A DNA stretch of 51,860 nt from Fimbriimonadaceae bacterium (lineage in GTDB: Bacteria; Armatimonadota; Fimbriimonadia; Fimbriimonadales; Fimbriimonadaceae), in contig JAICWL010000013.1 in the NCBI GenBank assembly GCA_025934835.1, forward strand, positions 1-51,860. Reading direction: 5' to 3'. The number at the start of each line of letters is the position of its first letter. Positions within the stretch are counted from its first letter, which is position 1. Under the pieces are notes generated by a model. That model saw only the letters and a list, made by a program, of their open reading frames with translations, did not search any database and was not told the DNA's origin. The position numbers and the translations under genes were made by a program. Positions 1-6,060 of this stretch are shown piece after piece.

Positions 1-759
1 CAGTCGGACATTTTCCTTGCCGAGCACCTTGGCGAACTTGAGCAGCAGCGACCCCGACCCGCAAGCCGGGTCATAAACCTTGTTCACCTCCGTCTTGCCA
101 ACCACCGTGATCCTGGCAAGCACCTCAGAGACTTCCTGAGGCGTGAAGAACTCGCCCCCCGACTTGCCCGCCTGTGAGGCGTACATCGTCATGAGGAACT
201 CATATGCGTCTCCGAAGAGATCAATTGAGTTGTCTTCGTAGTTGCCGAGCGGCAGGTCTCCGATGGCGTCCATGAGCTTGACGAGCTTCTCGTTTCGCTT
301 CGCAACGGACTGGCCAAGCTTGGCGCTATTCACATCGAGGTCATCGAACAGCCCCTTCAGGTCATCCTCGCTCTCGGTTCCGACTGCCGATCCCTCGATG
401 TTATTGAAAACCCGCTCAAGCGTCTCGTTTAGGTTTTCATCGTTCTTGGCCCTCTTCCGGACGTTTGCGAATAGTTCCGATGGCAGGATGTAGAAGCCCT
501 TTTCGTCTACGGTTTCTTTGCGACCGACCTCCGCTTCTTTGTCCGAGAGCTTGGCGTAGTCGAAGTCTTTCTCTCCTGCCTCTCGTTCGAGTTTGTTGAT
601 GTACGCGGTGAGGTTCTCGGAAATGAACCGGTAGAAGAGCATGCCGAGTACATAGGACTTGAAATCCCAACCATCCACGCTCCCACGAAGATCGTTGGCG
701 ATGCGCCAGATTGTCTTGTGAAGCTCGGCCCGTTGGGCTTGACTAGTGGCCGGCGGCAT
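1..759 (-). CDS. hsdM: Type I restriction-modification DNA methylase subunit HsdM (N-terminal part, cut by window edge)
   Basis: N6-adenine methyltransferase subunit of a type I restriction-modification system. Translating the minus strand from the ATG at 759 gives an open frame to the edge (253 codons). The first ~150 residues match the helical HsdM N-terminal domain (TIWRIANDLRGSVDGWDFK, then YVLGMLFYRFISENL). The methylase domain follows, with GGEFFTPQEVSEVL and the S-adenosylmethionine motif DPACGSGSLLLKF near the cut. A clear Shine-Dalgarno site (AGGAGG, about 770-776) fixes the start. hsdS and hsdR are not in the window; they would lie beyond base 1 if this is a complete locus. The catalytic NPPF motif is also outside. 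Confidence 0.93.
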   Translation of the reverse strand, partial: MPPATSQAQRAELHKTIWRIANDLRGSVDGWDFKSYVLGMLFYRFISENLTAYINKLEREAGEKDFDYAKLSDKEAEVGRKETVDEKGFYILPSELFANVRKRAKNDENLNETLERVFNNIEGSAVGTESEDDLKGLFDDLDVNSAKLGQSVAKRNEKLVKLMDAIGDLPLGNYEDNSIDLFGDAYEFLMTMYASQAGKSGGEFFTPQEVSEVLARITVVGKTEVNKVYDPACGSGSLLLKFAKVLGKENVRL

Positions 760-1717
760 TACTTCGCTTCCTCCTTGCAAAACGGCTCGTTAGTTCCCAA
801 AAGCTCCGCGTCATGCCTCACGCAAGTACTCTCCCCCATGGCCTCTTCCCCTCGAGCCCTGATGCATTTTGCCGCATCCGCCCCTCTACCCGGGCCCACA
901 CTACACCGGTGCAGTCGTGAAACCTCGCGCTCCGACCAAATCGAGCCTGTAGCCCAGACTCAAACGGCCCCAGGTGTCCATCCCCACCGCCCGACCCGGC
1001 GCGTCGTTTTTTGCTCGTGCGCGCAATTCCGCAATAACCTGAGGGAAAACGTATCCCCGCGCCTGTATTACCTATCGGAACCCATGATTTTCGATTGCAA
1101 GTTCGGAATTCCATCGGAGGGCGATATGCTCCGCAGGCTCGCGAAAGAGCGACGAGACCGTGAGTTGTCGGTTCTCTACGCCGACCGGCCCGGAGATGCC
1201 GACGAGGAAGCCCCGCAAAGCGCCACTCGGCCGCCATGCCCGGCAAGACACCTCCCGGTACCCCATCCAGCCGTTCAGAAGAAGCGCAAGCGGGGAGCCC
1301 AAAACAAGAGAGGGCATCGCCCGATGCAGGCAACTGGAATGAATTTTGCGAAACGAACTCCGATGATCCAGCCGCAGACGGAGCCCACTGCCGCTTAACG
1401 AACACGCCTGGCCCCGAAGTTAGCGCGGCCAACCTCGTTTATCGGTCCAGCCAACACGCGCCCTTGAAGTCGGGACCTTCTTCCTATCCGGCTTTGAACC
1501 TGGAAAGCCCAGCTTCGTAAAAAAATTATGCCGGACAACGAAAAATTGCGCTGTTCGGCGCAATATTGGGTCATACTAAAAGTGTCAGACGGCTAACGAC
1601 GCGGACAACGCGCAAGCGCCTCAGAAAGTCGAGCCGCACTTGGGAGAGCGGCGGTTTCGACTAAACGGCCAAAGAGCCGAAGCTCTCCCAGGATACGAAG
1701 CTAGGGAGAGTACAACA
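760..1717. other. Long gene-free stretch between hsdM and the sigma factor gene
   Basis: About 950 bases in which I see no recognisable protein. Open frames of 60-226 codons exist on both strands, but they overlap one another, are proline/arginine-rich and resemble no family, as expected of random GC-rich DNA. It holds one copy of a 15-base motif found again at 40529-40543 and a small perfect inverted repeat, TTGCGC-6-GCGCAA, at 1546-1563. The last 50 bases are the leader of the sigma factor gene. No tRNA-like fold was seen. Confidence 0.6.
1346..1360 (+). repeat. Dispersed intergenic 15-mer, copy 1
   Basis: TTGCGAAACGAACTC; the identical 15 bases occur on the minus strand at 40529-40543, also in a gene-poor spacer. 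Both copies are preceded by an A/T-rich run. Confidence 0.5.
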
Positions 1718-2320
1718 ATGATCAGTGGCAAGGTTCAAGCAGACGACAAGATCCTTATCGAGCGATTCCAGAACGGAGACTCGAACGCGTTCGACGCGCT
1801 CGTCAACCGGCATAAAGCCCGCGCATACACCTACGCATTTCGTCTAACGCGATCCCAGGATGAAGCCTCCGATGTGGTGGCCGAAGCCTTCGTGCGAGTG
1901 TTTCGGGCTCTCGGGTCATTCCAAGGCAACAGCGCATTCCCAACCTGGCTCTACCGGATCATCACGAATTGCTTCCTGGATCTGAGGAAGAAGCAGAAGT
2001 CGCGCTCCGCCGCCAGTCTCGACGACGTGGTCCACACGGAAGACGGCGAGATGCCGCTTCAGATCGAGGCCGAGATGCCGTCGCCGCACGCGATCGCGGT
2101 CAGCAAGGCCAGAGTATCGAAGATCTCCGAAGCGATCGAGCAGTTGCCCGAATATCAGCGGGCCATCATCCTCATGTACCACGCGGAGATGATGAGCTAC
2201 GAGGATATCGCTTGCGCACTGAACCTTCCGATCGGCACCGTGAAGAGCCGCCTCAACCGCGCGCGCTTGAGCCTGCGAGAGCTTCTCGAGCCGTCGGTGT
2301 CGCTATTCGCCGCCGCGTAA
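1718..2320 (+). CDS. ECF-type RNA polymerase sigma factor (sigma-70 family)
   Basis: Sigma factor of the extracytoplasmic-function (RpoE-like) class, 200 aa. Region 2 spans about residues 15-90 (RFQNGDSNAFDALVNRHK, the DEASDVVAEAFVRVFRAL helix, then FPTWLYRIITNCFLD). Region 4 spans about 135-190 and contains the helix-turn-helix MSYEDIACALNLPIGTVKSRLNRAR. The ATG at 1718 is preceded by AGGGAGAG at 1703-1710; an upstream in-frame ATG at 1640 lacks such a site. No anti-sigma gene follows: a terminator and a convergent gene come next, so the control partner is unknown. The target promoters cannot be read from this window. Confidence 0.93.
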   Translation: MISGKVQADDKILIERFQNGDSNAFDALVNRHKARAYTYAFRLTRSQDEASDVVAEAFVRVFRALGSFQGNSAFPTWLYRIITNCFLDLRKKQKSRSAASLDDVVHTEDGEMPLQIEAEMPSPHAIAVSKARVSKISEAIEQLPEYQRAIILMYHAEMMSYEDIACALNLPIGTVKSRLNRARLSLRELLEPSVSLFAAA

Positions 2321-2343
2321 CGACTTTTAGTTCGGGGACATTC

Positions 2344-2368
2344 GGGCCGCCCAATCGGGCGGCCCTTT
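2344..2368 (+). terminator. Rho-independent terminator after the sigma factor gene
   Basis: Perfect 9-bp stem GGGCCGCCC / GGGCGGCCC with an AATC loop, followed by TTTAT. It lies 23 bases after the sigma gene stop and just before the end of the convergent DUF4097 gene, so it may act on both strands. Confidence 0.85.
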
Positions 2369-2371
2369 ATC

Positions 2372-3574
2372 TTAGTGAACTTCGGCGGACCGATATTCGA
2401 GCGTAATGTCGCCGGTAACGGCACTCACGTCGAGAACCCCCGATCCCTCGCCCAGACGACCCGTGATCCGTTGATCCTCCCTTGCCTCGTCTTGGAGATC
2501 GAGGTCGCACTCGACTTCGCCCCGAAGGCTGGAAAGACTGACACGGCAGTCGCTCCCATCCGGGACCTTGATTTCGGCGCCACCGCTCACCGTGCGGATG
2601 TTGAGCCCAGCCACCGGTTGATCGAGTTCCGCATCCACGTCGCCCGAAACGGTCTCGACGGCGATAGCCTTGCCGCCGCATTCTCGCAAACGCACATCGC
2701 CCGACGCTGTGCGGGCATTGATGGTGCCATGAACGCCTTCCAGCTTGATATCTCCGGACTTGTTCTCGATTGTGAGAGAGGTGGTCTCGGTCGATTCCAC
2801 GGTCACGTCGCCGCTCTCCGTGCTCAGATCGATCAGGCCATTCAGTCCAGAAAGCTTGATGTCTCCCGAGCGGCAAGAGACTCGCGCCGCCGCGCGCGTA
2901 TCCATCACCCGAACATCGCCGGATTCCGTTCTGAGGTCGATAGGCGTGCCATCGGGCACCTCGACAAGAAGGTCGACGCCGAGGCCGCTGACATCCGGCT
3001 GCTTCACGAGCACCAAGTGGTCGCTTTCTTCGACGATCAAAGTGAACGCGTCGGCCTTGGCTTTCGCATCCTCGGTAGTGGCGCCCCTCACATTGACGAA
3101 AGCTGTTACCGAGCCGGAAGAAGCTCCTCCGCTAATTTTCACATCGCCGCATGCATTCTCGATCTTGAGAGTCTTCCCCTCTCCGAGCGAAAGAGGCAGC
3201 TTGATCTCGCGCGTTTCCTGCGTGCCGAGCCAGCCGATATGCACCTTGCCTTTGCTTATCTCACCCAGCCCTTCGCTGATCACCGCGATTCCCTTCTTGG
3301 CGGACTCGCGCGCTTGACGCGAAACCTCTTTCCAATTGACCGAATCGACCCCTTCACGGGCCATCTTTTCTATCCCCTCGATAAGACCCTTGAAAGGATC
3401 CTTCGTAGCGCCGGGAGGCGGAGGTGGAGGCGTCTGGCGCTCGCCCTCGGCCACTTCCTCCGGAGGTGCGTCGCCCCTGCTCGCGTAGAACGCGTCGATC
3501 AGATCGGCTGCATCCTCAGGACTAAGCTTGCCTTCGGCAACCAACTTGTTGATTCGAGTCACCTCTTCCCTCAC
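2372..3574 (-). CDS. DUF4097-family beta-strand-repeat protein
   Basis: 400 aa protein with an N-terminal helical segment (VTRINKLVAEGKLSPEDAADLI) resembling SHOCT-like short modules, then a proline run (about residue 55), then a long right-handed beta-repeat region. The repeats show the DUF4097 rhythm in which SGDV or SGDI recurs every 20-25 residues. No signal peptide or membrane segment is seen, so it is probably cytoplasmic. The GTG start at 3574 overlaps the stop of the DUF2089 gene (GTGA), which indicates translational coupling. The frame stays open upstream of this GTG, but there it is antisense-like sequence within the DUF2089 gene. DUF4097 proteins often sit beside small regulators; the molecular role is unknown. 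Confidence 0.82.
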   Translation of the reverse strand: MREEVTRINKLVAEGKLSPEDAADLIDAFYASRGDAPPEEVAEGERQTPPPPPPGATKDPFKGLIEGIEKMAREGVDSVNWKEVSRQARESAKKGIAVISEGLGEISKGKVHIGWLGTQETREIKLPLSLGEGKTLKIENACGDVKISGGASSGSVTAFVNVRGATTEDAKAKADAFTLIVEESDHLVLVKQPDVSGLGVDLLVEVPDGTPIDLRTESGDVRVMDTRAAARVSCRSGDIKLSGLNGLIDLSTESGDVTVESTETTSLTIENKSGDIKLEGVHGTINARTASGDVRLRECGGKAIAVETVSGDVDAELDQPVAGLNIRTVSGGAEIKVPDGSDCRVSLSSLRGEVECDLDLQDEAREDQRITGRLGEGSGVLDVSAVTGDITLEYRSAEVH

Positions 3575-3972
3575 TTCAAAACCCCCAGTCTTTTCTTGGC
3601 GTCTTCCACCGATATGTCCCCACGCTCGAGCTCTTCCAACACCTTGTGCCTCTGCTCGTCGACACGCTCGCGCTTGGAGACGTCCTCTTTGGCCGGCGTG
3701 AGGCCCAACGTCTCCAGCAGCCCGTCCAGCCTCGCCCGAACGGTCGGATAGCTGATGCCCATTTCTCGCTCGACACTGCTCAGCATTCCCCTGCAGCGCA
3801 GAAAAGTTTCGAGGAATGCTTGCTGATCGGCATCCAGCTTCGAGTATCGAGGCACTTCGAACCGGCCGCGGATCGTGACCCCGCTGTCGTCGCAAGCGAG
3901 CTCACTGATATAGAGCTCCCCTCCCGACACCGGGTCTCTCGGCGGCACAGGATGATATCTGAGTCCTCCCAT
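3571..3972 (-). CDS. DUF2089-family helix-turn-helix protein with a degenerate zinc ribbon
   Basis: 133 aa. The central part (LDADQQAFLETFLRCRG, then VEREMGISYPTVRARLDGLL) is the typical DUF2089 helix-turn-helix. The C-terminus carries ISVEDAKKRLGVLK, a SHOCT-like tail related to the start of its downstream partner. In the family the N-terminus is a zinc ribbon with CPxCGG and CxxCG knuckles; here these read DPVSGG and ACDDSG, so only one cysteine is left and zinc binding is doubtful. ATG at 3972 has no Shine-Dalgarno site but has TAAGCT seven bases upstream. It is the first gene of a two-gene unit with the DUF4097 gene and is probably its regulator (inference). Confidence 0.8.
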   Translation of the reverse strand: MGGLRYHPVPPRDPVSGGELYISELACDDSGVTIRGRFEVPRYSKLDADQQAFLETFLRCRGMLSSVEREMGISYPTVRARLDGLLETLGLTPAKEDVSKRERVDEQRHKVLEELERGDISVEDAKKRLGVLK

Positions 3973-3979
3973 CAAGCAC

Positions 3980-3985
3980 AGCTTA
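3980..3985 (-). promoter_or_regulatory. -10-like box TAAGCT of the DUF2089 gene
   Basis: TAAGCT ends seven bases before the ATG at 3972; no Shine-Dalgarno site lies between. Part of the window-wide leaderless pattern. Confidence 0.4.
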
Positions 3986-4087
3986 CAATATCTGAAACAC
4001 TTTGCCTCAAATTTCTTGACTTTTCTGATCCAGAGCTTAACTTTTCTTAACAGCGCACGGACTTATTCCCCACGCCAAACTAGGCCG

Positions 4088-4741
4088 ATGAGTCTCGAGG
4101 AGCGGTATCGCGCAGTGCTGCAGAGAGTAGCCAAGGCCTGCGAAGCTTCACGACGAGACCCGTCGAGCGTGACGTTGGTTGCCGCAAGCAAGAATCAGCC
4201 TGTGGCCGCACTCCTCGAGATGTACGACCTCGGTCAGAAAGAGTTCGGCGAGAATCGCCTGCAGGAGGCACTCCCGAAGATCGCAGCGCTGCCAACCGAC
4301 GTGACCTGGCACTTCATCGGCAGGCTTCAGTCGAACAAGGCCAGGAAAGCGGCTGACGCCTTCGACGTGATCCAGACACTGGAATCGAAAGCTCAACTTC
4401 GGGAGATCGACAAGTCTTGCAAGGTTGTCGATGGACTCATTGAAGTAAATATTGCCGATGAATTCCAAAAAAATGGATTGTCGGTCGATTATGTTGACGA
4501 ATTCCTCCAAGAGGTCCTAAACTCAACGCACGTTCATTTCCGTGGGCTGATGACTGTCGGTCCCGCGCTCGACGATCCGGAGAAGATGCGGATGTATTTC
4601 CGCAGGCTCCGCGAATTAGGCGAGAGACTGGGCAGCCAATGGCTAAGTATGGGTATGAGCGGAGATTTCGACGTGGCGATCCAGGAAGGAGCAACACACG
4701 TTAGAGTGGGGACGGCTCTCTTTGGGCCGCGACCGCAGTAA
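4088..4741 (+). CDS. yggS: YggS/PLPBP family pyridoxal phosphate homeostasis protein
   Basis: 217 aa, single-domain TIM-barrel PLP-binding protein of the YggS/PROSC family, which keeps vitamin B6 and amino/keto acid pools balanced and has no known catalytic turnover. The PLP lysine is K35 in VTLVAASKNQP. Other family motifs are FGENRLQEA, WHFIGRLQSNK, GLMTVGP and the phosphate-binding SMGMSGDFDVAIQEGATHVRVGTALFG. The ATG at 4088 begins at the family's usual N-terminus; an in-frame ATG 24 codons upstream gives an unrelated extension. CAAACT lies six bases upstream and no Shine-Dalgarno site is seen. It is followed by sepF after 17 bases, a widely conserved pair. Confidence 0.95.
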   Translation: MSLEERYRAVLQRVAKACEASRRDPSSVTLVAASKNQPVAALLEMYDLGQKEFGENRLQEALPKIAALPTDVTWHFIGRLQSNKARKAADAFDVIQTLESKAQLREIDKSCKVVDGLIEVNIADEFQKNGLSVDYVDEFLQEVLNSTHVHFRGLMTVGPALDDPEKMRMYFRRLRELGERLGSQWLSMGMSGDFDVAIQEGATHVRVGTALFGPRPQ

Positions 4742-4758
4742 AATCCGGAGCCACGAAG

Positions 4759-5184
4759 ATGGAGGGAGAAGAGATCATGGAAGAAATGGTTCTCCAGGAG
4801 AAGCCTGGATTTTTTGGCAAGCTCGCCGGCATGTTCACCCGTCCCGATGAGGACCTCGAGGACGAGACCGACGACAGAAGCGGCGCCCCGGTCGCCATTC
4901 GACCCGCCTACCGATACACCGTGACCGTACGCAGGCAGATCACCTCGTTCGACGACGCCATGGCTGCTGCAAATGGGCTGAAGCGTGGCGAGCAGCAGAT
5001 CTTGAACCTGACCGGCACCGACTCTCAGACCCGCCAGAAGATCGTAGACTTTATGTGTGGCGTCAACTACGCCCAGGAAGGCACGTGGGAGGAGATCGGC
5101 GACGGCATCTACCTGATCGTTCCCTCAACCGCGCTGGTCGAGGTCGCCGGTCCTACAGGCCGCGGCAACGTCCTTCGAAACTAG
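4759..5184 (+). CDS. sepF: Cell division protein SepF
   Basis: SepF (DUF552) bridges FtsZ filaments to the membrane during septation. About residues 1-30 contain the membrane-targeting helix (EKPGFFGKLAGMF), then an acidic linker, and the DUF552 core spans about 52-135 (VTVRRQITSFDDAMAAANGLK, then QKIVDFMCGV and the GIYLIVPS strand). The total of 141 aa is normal. An alternative start at 4777 (seventh codon) is better placed behind GGAGGGAGAAGAG, so the true protein may be 135 aa. It is co-directional with yggS, 17 bases apart, and presumably co-transcribed. Confidence 0.93.
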   Translation: MEGEEIMEEMVLQEKPGFFGKLAGMFTRPDEDLEDETDDRSGAPVAIRPAYRYTVTVRRQITSFDDAMAAANGLKRGEQQILNLTGTDSQTRQKIVDFMCGVNYAQEGTWEEIGDGIYLIVPSTALVEVAGPTGRGNVLRN

Positions 5185-5237
5185 CCGTTCCTCGATAGGG
5201 TCCGAGCCCCGAGCCTGGACCCTTCATCCGTCCGCCC

Positions 5238-5540
5238 ATGGCTGAAGGCTACGACGAGCTTGCCGCGCTTACCCGGTCCATACCGAGAGGCCGATGCGCC
5301 TCGTACGGCGCCCTCGGGGCCGCCCTGAGCCACCCGACGAGCGGCTACCTCGTGGGCCGATGGATCGCACGGACAGACGAGGACGTCCCTTGGTGGAGGG
5401 TGGTCTCGCGCGCCGGAGAGCTTCGGGTTTCAAAACGCGATCCCCAGCTTGCGGTGCTTCAGCGCCGTCACTTGGAAGCCGAAGGTGTTGCGCTCGTCGA
5501 CGATCGCGTCGATATGGCGCAATACGGCTGGACTCCGTAG
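5238..5540 (+). CDS. Alkyltransferase-like protein (ATL, MGMT DNA-binding fold)
   Basis: 100 aa, comprising only the helix-turn-helix DNA-binding domain of O6-alkylguanine-DNA alkyltransferase. Family signatures RGRCASYGALGAAL and GYLVGRW are intact, but the active-site PCHRV is PWWRV (residues 51-55). The acceptor cysteine is therefore replaced by tryptophan, and this is an ATL protein, which in other organisms binds O6-alkylguanine and hands the lesion to nucleotide-excision repair. The second tryptophan, in place of the usual histidine, is uncommon. It lies 53 bases after sepF with no clear promoter, so may belong to the same unit. Confidence 0.88.
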   Translation: MAEGYDELAALTRSIPRGRCASYGALGAALSHPTSGYLVGRWIARTDEDVPWWRVVSRAGELRVSKRDPQLAVLQRRHLEAEGVALVDDRVDMAQYGWTP

Positions 5541-5548
5541 CCCGTGGA

Positions 5549-5986
5549 TCACCAGTCGCGCGAAGTCGGGTGCTGGTCGGTCGGAAAATAGATCATCCAG
5601 TTCTGCGGATTGGGAATGAGCTTGAATCCGCACGTTTCGTACAGCCCCTGGGCATCGCGAGTAGCCAGCACCCAGCGTCGAAAGCCCTGGTGCTCCGGGT
5701 GACTTTGGGCATAGCGCATCATCCGCTTGGCGGCGCCCAATCCGCGCGCAGATTCGTCGACGAACACGTCGGCCACCCAGGCGAACGACGTTTTGTCGGA
5801 GATCACTCGAAGGAAGCCCACTTGCTCGCCGTCGAGAAACGCACCAACGACGAGCGAAGAGTTGCGTGCAGCCTTTTCGACCATTTCACGGTCGATGCCC
5901 GGCGTCCAATAAGAGCTTGCCAGCCAGCCGTGGACGCGCTCGAAGTCCATTCGCTCGAACCCTTCTCTGATCTCGACCGACGACAC
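5549..5986 (-). CDS. GNAT-family N-acetyltransferase
   Basis: 145 aa GCN5-related acetyltransferase. The acetyl-CoA loop is VDESARGLGAAKRMM (about 76-90); the C-terminal RRWVLATRDAQGLYETCGF is the usual last strand-helix. The N-terminus (VEIREGFERMDFERVHGWLASSYW) matches a common GNAT subgroup that ends shortly after a PQNWM motif, so the GTG start at 5986 is preferred over the internal ATG. There is no Shine-Dalgarno site; TAAAGT lies exactly six bases upstream of the GTG, suggesting a leaderless message. It converges on the ATL gene with 8 bases between the stops. Substrate unknown. Confidence 0.9.
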   Translation of the reverse strand: MSSVEIREGFERMDFERVHGWLASSYWTPGIDREMVEKAARNSSLVVGAFLDGEQVGFLRVISDKTSFAWVADVFVDESARGLGAAKRMMRYAQSHPEHQGFRRWVLATRDAQGLYETCGFKLIPNPQNWMIYFPTDQHPTSRDW

Positions 5987-5992
5987 GCTTAG

Positions 5993-5998
5993 ACTTTA
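5993..5998 (-). promoter_or_regulatory. -10 box TAAAGT directly before a GTG start (leaderless GNAT gene)
   Basis: TAAAGT is followed by six bases and then the GTG at 5986. With normal -10 spacing, transcription would begin at or next to the start codon. Confidence 0.55.
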
Positions 5999-6046
5999 CC
6001 AGCGAGCTCCGTGGGCAGTAGCTGAACCGTTTCCGCCGGCAGGTTG

Positions 6047-6052
6047 TACACT
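6047..6052 (+). promoter_or_regulatory. -10 box TACACT before the GH94 gene
   Basis: TACACT followed by eight bases and the ATG at 6061, with no Shine-Dalgarno site. It is divergent from the GNAT promoter; the two -10 boxes are about 50 bases apart. Confidence 0.5.
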
Positions 6053-6060
6053 AATGTTCC

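Noticed and set aside
718-1432. Open frames of 226 aa (+) and 204 aa (-) upstream of the sigma factor gene
   Set aside because: They overlap each other on opposite strands, show Pro/Arg-rich random-like composition and no motif; no ribosome site or convincing promoter.
2375-3751. 458-aa plus-strand frame opposite the DUF4097 gene
   Set aside because: Mirror of the repeat-rich coding strand; His/Arg/Asp-rich with no family resemblance.
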